From JBBQNR01 sp038330145 (GTDB lineage Bacteria; Actinomycetota; Thermoleophilia; Solirubrobacterales; JBBDJG01), in NCBI GenBank assembly GCA_038330145.1, contig JBBQNR010000004.1, positions 26,845 through 90,844 of the forward strand: a stretch of 64,000 bases of DNA. Reading direction: 5' to 3'. Of the stretch, positions 18,056-27,136 are shown in pieces. Each line of letters begins with the position of its first letter. The first letter of the stretch is position 1. Below the pieces are notes generated by a model. It did no database searches and was not told the DNA's origin. It saw only the letters and a program-made list of their open reading frames with translations. The position numbers and the translations under genes are program-made.

Positions 18056-20245
18056 ATGACTGAGCAACCGGTCGCCTCGACAACATCCGGCTCGGCGGAG
18101 GCCGCGCCGAAGACGCGACTCGCGGACCGCTCCTCCTCCAGACGGCGGATGAGATCCGGGCTCGAGCAACGGCTTGCGCGATTGCTGTCCGTCGTCGCTC
18201 GTCTGCCGAGGCCGGCCCAGACGCTGCTCGCGACGCTCGTCTATGCCGGTGTCGCGATCCAGCTCACCTGGCCGCTGGTGACGGACCTGCACTCGATCAT
18301 CTTCGGCGCCTTCGGGGACCTCACCGGCGGAATGGCGATCATGCGCGAGACCGTAGAGGGCCATCACAATCCGTTCCTCCCCGGCACCCTCCACGACCTC
18401 AGCGCTCCGGAGGGCAGGCCGATCGAGTGGACGCAGAACATCGCGGCCTTCTCCAGCACCGGCGTCCTGTACCTGCTGACGCTCATCTTCGGCGCGGTGC
18501 CGGCGTTCTCGCTCTTCACGCTGGGCGGTTTCGTGGCATCGGGGACCGCGATGTTCCTGCTGGCGCGCCGTCTGACGGGCAACTTCTTCGTCAGCCTGCT
18601 GATCGGCTGGGCGTTCGCCTTCTACCCGTATCCGGTCGTGAAGGCGGGAGGTCACATTCATTTCGTCCATGGCTGGCCACTGGTCCTGATCTTCTGGCGA
18701 ATGCTCGTCCTGCACGAATCGCCATCCCGCAGGAACGGCGTGCTGGCCGGACTTGCCACCGTCATCGCGCTCTCCTGGTCGCAGTACTACCTCCTGATCG
18801 GCGGTGTCGCGTTCGCGGCCCTGTTCGCGGTTGGCGTCGTAGCTCCGGCCATCCGGCGCCGCCAGGTGGCCGGAAATCTGAGGGCCCACCTCGTCGCCGC
18901 GGGAATCGTCTCCGCGTTTACCGCCGGGCTGGTCCTGCTGACCGTTGCGAGCGGCAGGGGGACGGGAACCGAAACGCAAACCCTACAGGCTCTGTACGCG
19001 TACTCGGCTCGGCCCTTCGAGTACCTGGTCCCACCGGGCGGCACCGCGATCGTCGGCGACCACACAGGTCCCTGGTTGCAGCGCCACATCCACGGATCCA
19101 ACTTCGCCGAGAGCACCCTCTACGTCGGGCTTTCGATGGTGGCCCTGTCGCTGGTCGCGCTGGTCGCGGCGGCACGCCGGCGGCTGACGCCGGCATTGAC
19201 CTGGGTCGTCGTGGCCGCCGCCTTCACCGGCGTCGTTGCGCTGCTCTTCTCCGCGCCCCCGAAGGTGGCAGCGTTCGGCCACCTCTTCCCGTTCCCGTCG
19301 CTGCTCGTTCACGACGTGGCCGGGGCATGGCGCGTGTACGCGCGTTTCGTGATGGTCGTGATGCTGGTGGTCTGCGTGCTGGCCGCCATCGGCCTTCAAC
19401 GCCTGCTGCGCGGCAGGCCCCTGGTCGTGCAGGCCGTCATCCTGATCGCCGTCAGCGTGGTCGTCGTTCTCGACCTCAGAATCCGCCCGGTGGGCACCAA
19501 CACGATGGTGATCCCGCCGATCTACAAAGCGCTGAAGGAACTGCCCGACGGCCTGGTTGTCGAGTATCCGATCGAGGCCGCCGGCCACGGGGACTACTCG
19601 GCCGAGTTCTTTCAGGACTTCCACGGCAAGCCGATCCTGAACGGATTCGACTCGGAGACTCTCTCGGAGTTCCGCGCGCTGCGGCTCGACAAGCTCACAC
19701 GCCCTGTCACGCCGGGCCGGCTCAGCATGGTGGGCGTGCGCTATGTCGTGGTGACGCACGTGCCGATCGAGGCCGGAGTGACGAGACCGGGCAGGCCGGG
19801 CAAGGGACTTCACCTCATCATGCCCGGGAAGTACGCCTCGCTGTATTCCGTGCAGGCCAAGCCTCTTCCGCTCGTCACGCTTGGTCCCGGCTTCAGCCTT
19901 CCGGAGCAGACGCCCACCGGCATCATTCAATGGCTCAGCAGCGACGAGGGCGAGATTGAGGTGAGGGCTCCGTGCTCCCCATGCGTCGGCACCCTGAACG
20001 TCGTCGCGACCAGCTTCGCGCAGCCGCGCTCGGTCACGTTGCGCGGCCCGGACGGGCGCACGCTCGCCGTGCGCCGGGTCGGCATCAGGCCGCAAAGCAT
20101 CTCCTTCCCGGTCCGTTTCGATCGCCGGGCGCTGGTGAAGGTCACGACCAGCCCCGGACCGCAGCCCGCCGGCCGCGCCGACACGCGCAGCCTCAGCGTC
20201 TCGATGGGCCGACAGCGACTCAGGCTTCGAAGCCCAGCTCGCTGA
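18056..20245 (+). CDS. Large polytopic membrane protein with CxxC outer domain (paralogue 1)
   Basis: A 729-residue protein with a polar N-terminus (about 55 residues), some 11-12 transmembrane helices to about residue 480, and an extracytoplasmic beta-rich tail. The first outer loop holds GAFGDLTGGMAIMRE and HDLSAPEGRPIEW. The tail ends in a roughly 100-residue domain starting GEIEVRAPCSPCVG, with a CxxC pair at 640 and 643. The same layout and tail recur in the protein at 24917-27136, so the two are paralogues. A GT-C-type glycosyltransferase or polymerase role fits the context but is unproven. Its 3' end overlaps the opposite-strand glycosyltransferase gene by 26 bp. Confidence 0.75.
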   Translation: MTEQPVASTTSGSAEAAPKTRLADRSSSRRRMRSGLEQRLARLLSVVARLPRPAQTLLATLVYAGVAIQLTWPLVTDLHSIIFGAFGDLTGGMAIMRETVEGHHNPFLPGTLHDLSAPEGRPIEWTQNIAAFSSTGVLYLLTLIFGAVPAFSLFTLGGFVASGTAMFLLARRLTGNFFVSLLIGWAFAFYPYPVVKAGGHIHFVHGWPLVLIFWRMLVLHESPSRRNGVLAGLATVIALSWSQYYLLIGGVAFAALFAVGVVAPAIRRRQVAGNLRAHLVAAGIVSAFTAGLVLLTVASGRGTGTETQTLQALYAYSARPFEYLVPPGGTAIVGDHTGPWLQRHIHGSNFAESTLYVGLSMVALSLVALVAAARRRLTPALTWVVVAAAFTGVVALLFSAPPKVAAFGHLFPFPSLLVHDVAGAWRVYARFVMVVMLVVCVLAAIGLQRLLRGRPLVVQAVILIAVSVVVVLDLRIRPVGTNTMVIPPIYKALKELPDGLVVEYPIEAAGHGDYSAEFFQDFHGKPILNGFDSETLSEFRALRLDKLTRPVTPGRLSMVGVRYVVVTHVPIEAGVTRPGRPGKGLHLIMPGKYASLYSVQAKPLPLVTLGPGFSLPEQTPTGIIQWLSSDEGEIEVRAPCSPCVGTLNVVATSFAQPRSVTLRGPDGRTLAVRRVGIRPQSISFPVRFDRRALVKVTTSPGPQPAGRADTRSLSVSMGRQRLRLRSPAR

Positions 20246-21371
20246 GCGGCCGCTCGAGTAGCGCCCCCCAGTCGAAGCCCCTGGCGTAGTCGAGCGCGGC
20301 CCGGCGCCGCTGCTGCCAGCGCTCGCCATCGCTGAGCGCGCGCTCGATCGCGTCGGCGAGCGCGCCGGCGTCGAAGGGGATCAGCTCCGCGCCTGCCCGC
20401 TGCGCCAGCTCCTGCGCGTTGTGGGGCAGATCGGTCATCACGATCGGCAGCCCGGCGGCGAGATATGCCTTCAGCTTCGAGGGGTCGGCGTGCTGGGTGA
20501 GGACGTTGTCGGTGGGGTCGTAGGCCGCGACTGCCACGCTGCCGCTCGCAAGGAACGACTCGACGCTGCGCTGGTCGTCGATGAACCCGGCGAAGCTGAG
20601 CCGACCGTCCAGGCCGGCGCGCGCTGCCTGCTCGCGCAGCCCCTGCTCCAGCGGGCCCGAGCCGGCGATCTCGGCGACGAAGTCGACGCTGCGCCTGGCG
20701 AGCAGGTCGAGAGCCTCCACCAGCAGCCCGACTCCCTGCCGCCTGATCAGATGGCCGACGTACAGGACCCGGCGCGCCTTCCAGCCGTCCTCGGCCGTGA
20801 CCGGCACGCGGTCCACCCAGGCGCCGATCGGCACCACGTGGGAACGAGCCGCCTGCTCCGGCCGCAGGCCGAGGCGCTCGTTGCGGCCATTCAGCGCCGC
20901 CTCGGACAGCTCGAAGCGGGCGTTCGCCGAACGGCAGCAGAGTGCGTCGAAGCGGTCGTAGGCTCTTGTGAGGGCGTTGTCGCCGAAGCGGTTCGGAACG
21001 AAGTCGACCGCCCAGTAGACGACCTTGCCGGCGCGCCCGAGCCGCCTCGCGAGCAGGCCGCGCGCGCAGGCGAGGTTGTTGAAGCCGAGCCAGCCGTCGA
21101 CCCGTTCGGGCCAGAGCGGCACCAGCGGGTCGAGGACGTAGGTGAACGGTGGCCGCGAGGGCAGCCGGACGCGCCGCACCCGCGGCTCGCTGTCGGGCTC
21201 GTAGACGGTGATCACGTGCTGGGGCTCCTGCTCGGGCTCGAGCGGGTGGAACACGGTCGTGAGCCGCCGCGCTCGGTGCTGTAGCAGGAAGTCGATCAGC
21301 CCCGAAGCGGGTGGCGAGGGGCCGGCGCCGTTGACGGCGACGAAGAAGCTGCTGTCCGAGATCCGGCGCAT
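20220..21371 (-). CDS. GT-B glycosyltransferase (GT4-like)
   Basis: A 383-residue GT-B protein. The N-terminal domain is unusual (MRRISDSSFFVAVNGAGP; no GG acceptor loop) and contains VYWAVDFVPNRFGD and CCRSANARFELS. The C-terminal domain is recognisable: RVLYVGHLIRRQGVGLLVEA, AEIAGSGPLEQGLREQAA, then DPSKLKAYLAAGLPIVMTDL, where Lys and Tyr replace the common E-x7-E layout. The ATG at 21371 sits just after the upstream GT2 stop codon (21374), so the two are probably cotranscribed. Sugar specificity unknown. Confidence 0.83.
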   Translation of the reverse strand: MRRISDSSFFVAVNGAGPSPPASGLIDFLLQHRARRLTTVFHPLEPEQEPQHVITVYEPDSEPRVRRVRLPSRPPFTYVLDPLVPLWPERVDGWLGFNNLACARGLLARRLGRAGKVVYWAVDFVPNRFGDNALTRAYDRFDALCCRSANARFELSEAALNGRNERLGLRPEQAARSHVVPIGAWVDRVPVTAEDGWKARRVLYVGHLIRRQGVGLLVEALDLLARRSVDFVAEIAGSGPLEQGLREQAARAGLDGRLSFAGFIDDQRSVESFLASGSVAVAAYDPTDNVLTQHADPSKLKAYLAAGLPIVMTDLPHNAQELAQRAGAELIPFDAGALADAIERALSDGERWQQRRRAALDYARGFDWGALLERPLSELGFEA

Positions 21372-21373
21372 GC

Positions 21374-22252
21374 TTATCCCGCCGTGCGCGCGCGGCGCGC
21401 ACACGCGCGCGCGACCACTAGCCCGGCCGCCCCGGCGCCAAGCTCGAGCGCCTTCATCAGCATCATTCCCGCTGCGGTGAGGGGCTGGCGAGCCAGTCTC
21501 CTCCGGTTGCGGATGAACGCGGGCCGGAACAGTCGAGCCTGCTTTCGCGCGGCGGTGGAGTGCCTTCGCAGATAGACCTCTGCGCCCTTTCCGTAGTAGT
21601 ACTTGGTGGCGACCGTCTCCCGCAGTCGCAGGCGACCCTCGTCGTGCCAGATCAGCGCATTGGTCCGCTGCACGGCGTCGTCGGCTGCCCGCACACGTTC
21701 GTGAAGGTCCCAGTCCTCGGGGCCGGCCGGGATGCTCTCGTCGAAGCCACCCGCGCGGTCGAACGCGTCGCGCGTGAAGAAACGCGCCGCCTCGATGGTG
21801 TCGTCGCCGATGTAGCAGGAACGCTCCAGCGCCTTGCAGCGCGTCCAGTAACCTTCCCCGAAGCTGACCTCCGGGATGACGACGGACTGAGCACCGCCTC
21901 GCGCGGCGTGCACGCATTCGCTGACGACGGAGCGTTCCAGCACCATGTCGCTGTCGATGAACAGAAGAAACTCCCCGGTCGAGGCGCGCGAGCCGGCGTT
22001 GCGCTGCGCGCTCCTTTCGGGACCTGCAACCAGCACCGCATCCGCCAACTCGTGCGCGATCTGAAGGGTCCCGTCCGTCGAGTGGTTGTCGACCACGGTC
22101 AGCTCGACGTCTGGGTGATCCTGGGCTCGCGCGCTTTCGAGGCAGGTGGCTAGGGTCGTCGCCGAGTTGCGCGTGGGAACGACGATGCTCACCCGCCCAA
22201 CCTTCGGGCGCTCGTCGCCCTCGGCCCGGGCGTCCGGGGCGGTGACCCTCAC
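21374..22252 (-). CDS. GT2 glycosyltransferase
   Basis: A GT-A enzyme of 292 residues if the GTG at 22252 is used: VSIVVPTRNSATTL (21-34), LTVVDNHSTDGTLQIA, and the metal site LLFIDSDMV (96-104). ERSAQRNAGSRASTGEF and GPEDWDLHERV are typical GT2 acceptor-side blocks. The C-terminal 60 residues are basic with a hydrophobic helix. A second GTG at 22192, directly before the first beta strand and preceded by GGGCGG, is a plausible alternative start. With the 22252 start the gene abuts the divergent GT4 gene base to base. It lies 2 bp upstream of the next glycosyltransferase gene. Confidence 0.85.
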   Translation of the reverse strand: MRVTAPDARAEGDERPKVGRVSIVVPTRNSATTLATCLESARAQDHPDVELTVVDNHSTDGTLQIAHELADAVLVAGPERSAQRNAGSRASTGEFLLFIDSDMVLERSVVSECVHAARGGAQSVVIPEVSFGEGYWTRCKALERSCYIGDDTIEAARFFTRDAFDRAGGFDESIPAGPEDWDLHERVRAADDAVQRTNALIWHDEGRLRLRETVATKYYYGKGAEVYLRRHSTAARKQARLFRPAFIRNRRRLARQPLTAAGMMLMKALELGAGAAGLVVARACARRARTAG

Positions 22253-23392
22253 TTGAGGCTGCTGACGCTCTCCTGGCGTTATCTCGACCACCCCGCCGCC
22301 GGCGGCGCCGAGCTGGTGACCCACGAGATCCTGAGCCGGCTCGCGCAGACGCACGAGGTCACCTGCTTCACGGCGTCGCATCCGGGCGCGAGCACGAGCA
22401 GCGTCATCGATGGGGTGAACGTGATCCGCCGTGGACGGCAGGCAACTGTGCATTTCTGGGCGTGGCGATGGCTACGCAAGAAGCACGGTGGATACGACTG
22501 GATAGTAGATCAGATCAACACGATCCCGTTCTTCACTCCGCTCTACGTTCCGGCGCACAAGCGAGTCTTCTTCATCCACCAGCTCGCGCGCGAGTACTGG
22601 TGGCGCGAGACGCGCGGAGTGGCGAGGCTTGGGGCGCCATTCGGATACCTGGCGGAGCCGGCGATGATGCGGCTCTATCGCCACTCGCGCGGCGTGACGG
22701 GCTCCCAGTCCACGGCAGAGGACCTGGAGGCGCTCGGCATTGCCCGCGAACAGGTGACCATCGTGCCCTATCCGCTCAGCATGCAGCCTCTGGAGGCGCT
22801 TACCGAGAAGGCTGAGCCACTCAGGATCGTTGTCTTGGGTCGCCTGACGCCGGCCAAGTTCATCGAGGAGGCGATCCGCGCCTTCGCGGACGTCCAGCGT
22901 CAGGTCCCCGACGCCGTCCTCGACGTCGTCGGCGCGGGAGACGATCCCTACAGGCGACGTCTCGAGCGCATGGTGCGAGGGCTGGGCCTGCGTGGTGTCA
23001 CCTTCCATGGTCGTGTCTCGGACGAGCGAAAGCGAGCCCTGCTGTCCCAGGCCCACGTCCACATGTTCAGCTCGCACAGAGAGGGGTGGGGCCTGGTCGT
23101 GAGCGAGGCCGCCGCGATGGGCACTCCCTCGGTCGGGTACGACGCGCCCGGCGTGCGCGACTCGATCGGCGAGCAGCGGCTGCTGGTGCCGATAGGTGAC
23201 ACGTCCGCTCTCGCCGCCAAGGCCGTGATGCTGTACAGGGACGCGGCGCTCTGCGCGGAGGTTCAGGCTGCGGCCTGGCGCCGCACGTTCGAGATGTCGC
23301 CGAGCGCCACCGCCGCCAACTTCGCTCACGCGCTGGGGATAGAGCCCGGAGCCACGCCGTCCGGCGCACGGGCGATCAGCCCGATGAAGTGA
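22253..23392 (+). CDS. GT4-family glycosyltransferase
   Basis: A 379-residue GT-B enzyme read from TTG. It begins RLLTLSWRYLDHPAAGGAE, with the GGAE acceptor loop, and contains IDQINTIPFFTPLYVPAHKR typical of one actinobacterial GT4 branch. The donor domain shows RIVVLGRLTPAKFIEEAIRA and SHREGWGLVVSEAAAMGTPS. The TTG start is dictated by the conserved N-terminus. Its last 67 bp overlap the opposite-strand methyltransferase gene, the longest 3' overlap in the cluster. Confidence 0.88.
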   Translation: MRLLTLSWRYLDHPAAGGAELVTHEILSRLAQTHEVTCFTASHPGASTSSVIDGVNVIRRGRQATVHFWAWRWLRKKHGGYDWIVDQINTIPFFTPLYVPAHKRVFFIHQLAREYWWRETRGVARLGAPFGYLAEPAMMRLYRHSRGVTGSQSTAEDLEALGIAREQVTIVPYPLSMQPLEALTEKAEPLRIVVLGRLTPAKFIEEAIRAFADVQRQVPDAVLDVVGAGDDPYRRRLERMVRGLGLRGVTFHGRVSDERKRALLSQAHVHMFSSHREGWGLVVSEAAAMGTPSVGYDAPGVRDSIGEQRLLVPIGDTSALAAKAVMLYRDAALCAEVQAAAWRRTFEMSPSATAANFAHALGIEPGATPSGARAISPMK

Positions 23393-24087
23393 GCGTGCCG
23401 TGGATTGCGTTCGGCCAGCGCTGCGCTGAGCCGGCCGAGTGCCGGCCAGTAGGTGGCGCCAAAGACTGATTCCGGCAGCAGGCCATGTGACCGGCAGAGC
23501 GAGTCCAGCGCCGAGAGCGTCACGACGTGCACGTGCTGCCACGACTCCCCGCGACCCTCGGTGCCGGTCGGGTGAAGCGCGAACGGATTGCCGACCGAGC
23601 CTCGATTGCTGATGTTGGTGAGCGAGAACGGCATGAACCCAAGCAGCAGCGCGCCGATGTTGACCCAGCCGGCGAGGTTCTCGGTGCACAGCACCAGCAG
23701 CCCTCCCGGTCTCAGCACGCGGACGCTCTCCTCGAGGAAGTGATCCAGCCGTCGCACGTGCTCGATGACCTGGTTGGCGTGCACGACGTCGAAGCTGTCG
23801 TCGTCGAAGGGCCAGTGCTGCTCCAAGTCTCCCTCTCGAACGTCATAACCACGCGCGCGGGCACGTTCGCGTGGCCCTTCACCGACCTCGATGCCGGCCA
23901 CCTGATCGGGCGGGACACCGAGTCTCGCGGCGACCTGCGCGGTCCATGACCCGTCGTCGCAACCCACGTCGAGCAGGTGGGCATCCGGCCTGTGCGGGAT
24001 CGCGGCGAGCAGCTTGCGGCGGTACTCGTCGTCGCCGTCCTCGTAGATCTTCTGCAGTCGCTTCTTCGCGGCGGGACCCAGCTTCAT
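23326..24087 (-). CDS. Class I SAM-dependent methyltransferase
   Basis: A 253-residue methyltransferase. Motif I reads HLLDVGCDDGSWTAQVA (residues 37-53), the acidic residue is in AGIEVGEG, and DVVHANQVIEHVRRLDHFL precedes RVLRPGGLLVLCTENL. A hydrophobic stretch WVNIGALLLGFMPFSLTNI could form a substrate lid or membrane contact. The ATG at 24087 overlaps the TGA of the upstream methyltransferase (ATGA), making a tandem pair. The pair may methylate successive positions of one glycan or lipid. Overlaps the convergent GT4 gene by 67 bp. Confidence 0.87.
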   Translation of the reverse strand: MKLGPAAKKRLQKIYEDGDDEYRRKLLAAIPHRPDAHLLDVGCDDGSWTAQVAARLGVPPDQVAGIEVGEGPRERARARGYDVREGDLEQHWPFDDDSFDVVHANQVIEHVRRLDHFLEESVRVLRPGGLLVLCTENLAGWVNIGALLLGFMPFSLTNISNRGSVGNPFALHPTGTEGRGESWQHVHVVTLSALDSLCRSHGLLPESVFGATYWPALGRLSAALAERNPRHAHFIGLIARAPDGVAPGSIPSA

Positions 24088-24809
24088 GACGGGTCTGCCT
24101 TCTGGACCACGTAGGTGTTGTTGGGCGCCAGGCTGTTCGAGAGCCTGCAGACGAGCCGATCGGGTGCGAAGTTCCAGACGGGAGTCGAGCGCGTTCGCAG
24201 CAGGCGCAGCCGGTGCATGCTCAGGAAGTCGCGCATCGCCCCGTACGTGAACAGCCGTATGTGGCCTTCGGTCGAGTTGTTCTGACCCAGGTGCGTGGTG
24301 CGGCGCCCGAGCTTGGTCCGTGACGAGTTCTCGAGGAAGAGTGGGGAGATACCGACCAGGAGCAGCAGGCGGTTGAGCCAGTAGCCGAGGTTCGGTGTCG
24401 ACAGCAGCAGCAGGCCGTCCGGGCGCAGGATCCGCTTCAGGTCCTCGACGAGATCGTCCGGGCTGTATACGTGCTCGATCACCTCGCCACAGAAGATGAC
24501 GTCGAACTGCTCTCCACCGACTTTGTCCGACAGCAGCTCGGAGTTCAGGTCGACGAGCTGGAAGGAGGGGAGATCGACTCCATCCTCGAGTGGGGCGATG
24601 TCGCACCCCGAGTAGCTGTCCGCGGGATCGACGAGTCGCGACAGCACGGCATTGCGACCGCAACCCACGTCGAGCACGTTCAGCGGCCTGCCGCGGGCCG
24701 CGCGGTGGCGCTCGTACTCGTCGATGAATACGCGCAGTCGCGAGTTCACGAACGGGATCGCCGTATCGACCTCCGCGTAGAAGCGCTCGGCCGAACGGAT
24801 CTCAGTCAT
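24084..24809 (-). CDS. Class I SAM-dependent methyltransferase
   Basis: A 241-residue methyltransferase with LNVLDVGCGRNAVLSRL (residues 43-59), SGCDIAPLEDGV and VIFCGEVIEHVYSPDDLV, then RPDGLLLLSTPNLGYW. WLNRLLLLVGISPLFLENS parallels the hydrophobic segment of the next gene, so the two proteins are distant homologues arising by tandem duplication. It is the upstream member of the coupled pair. Its start faces the GT-C-like gene, whose likely start is about 100 bp away. Confidence 0.87.
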   Translation of the reverse strand: MTEIRSAERFYAEVDTAIPFVNSRLRVFIDEYERHRAARGRPLNVLDVGCGRNAVLSRLVDPADSYSGCDIAPLEDGVDLPSFQLVDLNSELLSDKVGGEQFDVIFCGEVIEHVYSPDDLVEDLKRILRPDGLLLLSTPNLGYWLNRLLLLVGISPLFLENSSRTKLGRRTTHLGQNNSTEGHIRLFTYGAMRDFLSMHRLRLLRTRSTPVWNFAPDRLVCRLSNSLAPNNTYVVQKADPS

Positions 24810-24916
24810 CGTCCGGAGGCGTCTTGGTTGCCGGTGATTGGAATCTCCACATCTCGCTGGCTGCCTGGCTCTGTCACCCGCCCAGGCCGTGTAAGCATGC
24901 CTGTTCGAACGGTACG

Positions 24917-27136
24917 ATGGCGCGCTCCCACCTTTGGCCCTGGCGCCTTTCTCGCGTGAGCTTTATCACAGCTTTTCGATCAAAAGCCCCGGCGCCTCGG
25001 AAGATCGTCGCGCGAAATCGGGTTACGCGTGTGGTCTCGGGGCTGTCGCGCAGGCCCGCCGTGCTGGCCGGCGCCGCGTACCTCGCCTTTGCCGTCGCCA
25101 TCACGTGGCCCTTCGCGATTCACCCTGGAAGCACCCTCTTCGGCGGCGTTGGATCCGACCTCACCGCTGCCGTCGTTCGCTTTCGCGAGCTGGCCGATGC
25201 GGCGCAACCGCCGTTCCTGCCCGGTCACATGCCGGACCTCGACGCTCCGGAGGGATTGACGACTCAATGGGCGCTCGATTTCTCGTCCTTCCCCAGCAGC
25301 ACCCTGCTCTGGCTCTCGGCCCTGGCCTTCGGCGGCATCGCCGGATACGGGCTGCTGGCGATCGTGAACTTCGCCGGCTCGGCGCTGGCGATGTTCCTGC
25401 TCACCCGCTGGCTCACGGGCAGCGCCGGCGCGGCGTTCGTCGCGGGCGTCGCCTTCGGATTCTGGCCGTTCGCCTACTCGGCGGCCAACGTGCCGTTCGG
25501 AAGCGGGTTCATCCTGGTGATCCTGGTCTGGCGGATGCTGGTCGTGCTTCGCGAGCCGACGATCAGGAACGGCCTGATCGCCGGCCTGGCGGGAGTCCTG
25601 GTGGTGGCCTGGACCTCCTACTGGATCCTGATCGGCGGAGTCCTGTACGCGGTGCTGGCCGGGTTCGTGCTCCTGCGGTCGCACTCTCGGGGACAGACCG
25701 CCCTGCAGCTCAGGGCACAGATAGCCGCCGGGGCCGTGGTCGTGTGCTGGCTGCTGGCGGTCGCGGTGATCGGGTCGGTGAGCGGTTTCACCGACGTGCC
25801 GGTTCGCTCCGGTGACGACAGTGTCTTCTACTCGGCCCGGCCGCTGATGTATCTGGTACCCGGTCCGCATCATCCGGTGCTGAGCGACGCCACGAAGGAT
25901 TTCCTTCAGAGGCGGTACCTGAATCCGAACACCACGGCGGTCTACGCGCCGATCTATGTCGGGCTGGTGACGCTGGCACTCGCCCTGGTGGGGCTGGTCT
26001 CCACGGTCCGTGACCGCTTGAAGAGGCGAGGCGACAGTGGCAACGCCGAGATCGTGTTCCTGGGTGTCGTTCTCGTGCTCGTCGCCGGCGTTTTCTCGGG
26101 GCCGCCCGAGGTGCAGATCCTGGGCGCGACGATCAAGACTCCGGCAGGCCTGGTGGCCGACTTCACGACGGTCTTCCGCGTCGCGTCGCGCTTTGCGATC
26201 CTCGTCATGCTCGGCCTCTGCCTGTTGCTGTCGGTGGGCGTTTCGTGGATCCTTCGCGGTCGCTCGCTGGCCGCCGGCGCCGTGGTGGTGTCGGCGCTCT
26301 CGGTGATCGTCGCGGTGGACCTGTGGAGTCGTGAGCCGCCGGGCCCCACCCGCGTCCACTATCCGCCCGTCCTGACCCGTCTCGCCGACCGGCCGGTGGG
26401 GATCGTGATCGAGTACCCGGTGCTCGCCGAAGTCAACAGCGGCAGCGAGACGACCTTCAACCAACAGGCACACGGCAACCCGATCGTCAACGGATCACGG
26501 CGCGATACTCGCTCGGAGTCGTGGAAGCTCGAGCTGCAGGCGCTTCAGGACCCCCGAACCGTGTCCGAGCTTGCGAGGGTGGGGGTGAGGTACGTGGTGG
26601 TACGGAAACTGGGCGTGCCGGCGCCGGGCGTCCCGGCGCCCGGGTCGCGGATCGCCGGTCTGCGCCTGCTCGACCGCGGCGACTCATACGGAGCCCTGTA
26701 CGAGGTCACAGCACGGCCCGCGCGCACCGCGGTCCACGCGCTGACGGGGTTCTCGCTGCCCGAGGGCGATCCGGTGCGCTTCAGCCGCTGGATGACCAAA
26801 TCGGAGGGTGAGATCGAGGTCAGAGCCCCGTGTGCGCCGTGCGAAGGAGATCTTCGCTTCGACGCCGGCACGTTCGCGACCCCCCGGCAGCTGACGGTGC
26901 GCAACGAGGCCGGGGACGTGGTGGCACGCCAGACGATCTCGTCGGCAAAGCAGTCCGTGCGCGTCCCGCTGCGCTTCGACCGCAGGACCGCCGTTACGCT
27001 CGCGATCGATCCGGCGCCTCAGGCGCCCAATGATCTGGATCCCGCCAATCCCGACACCCGCCCGCTCGGAATCCTCGTCTCCTATCCGATTCGATTCGAG
27101 CGCGACGAACGTGGGCCACCCAAGCCTGCCGGCTGA
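24917..27136 (+). CDS. Large polytopic membrane protein with CxxC outer domain (paralogue 2)
   Basis: About 739 residues, with a short basic N-terminus, some 11 transmembrane helices and an extracytoplasmic tail. The first outer loop has GGVGSDLTAAVVRFRE and PDLDAPEGLTTQW, matching the loop of the protein at 18056-20245 (GDLTGG and DLSAPEGRPIEW). The tail ends in the same domain (GEIEVRAPCAPCEG, CxxC). The start is uncertain: the ATG at 24917 or a GTG at 24956 are both possible, and a TACGAT -10-like hexamer overlaps the first. Its end overlaps the following glycosyltransferase gene by 26 bp. Function inferred as GT-C-like only. Confidence 0.75.
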   Translation: MARSHLWPWRLSRVSFITAFRSKAPAPRKIVARNRVTRVVSGLSRRPAVLAGAAYLAFAVAITWPFAIHPGSTLFGGVGSDLTAAVVRFRELADAAQPPFLPGHMPDLDAPEGLTTQWALDFSSFPSSTLLWLSALAFGGIAGYGLLAIVNFAGSALAMFLLTRWLTGSAGAAFVAGVAFGFWPFAYSAANVPFGSGFILVILVWRMLVVLREPTIRNGLIAGLAGVLVVAWTSYWILIGGVLYAVLAGFVLLRSHSRGQTALQLRAQIAAGAVVVCWLLAVAVIGSVSGFTDVPVRSGDDSVFYSARPLMYLVPGPHHPVLSDATKDFLQRRYLNPNTTAVYAPIYVGLVTLALALVGLVSTVRDRLKRRGDSGNAEIVFLGVVLVLVAGVFSGPPEVQILGATIKTPAGLVADFTTVFRVASRFAILVMLGLCLLLSVGVSWILRGRSLAAGAVVVSALSVIVAVDLWSREPPGPTRVHYPPVLTRLADRPVGIVIEYPVLAEVNSGSETTFNQQAHGNPIVNGSRRDTRSESWKLELQALQDPRTVSELARVGVRYVVVRKLGVPAPGVPAPGSRIAGLRLLDRGDSYGALYEVTARPARTAVHALTGFSLPEGDPVRFSRWMTKSEGEIEVRAPCAPCEGDLRFDAGTFATPRQLTVRNEAGDVVARQTISSAKQSVRVPLRFDRRTAVTLAIDPAPQAPNDLDPANPDTRPLGILVSYPIRFERDERGPPKPAG

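Noticed and set aside
18983..20329. 448-codon minus-strand frame opposite the GT-C-like protein
   Set aside because: Shadow of the membrane protein gene, with no hydrophobic pattern or motif of its own.
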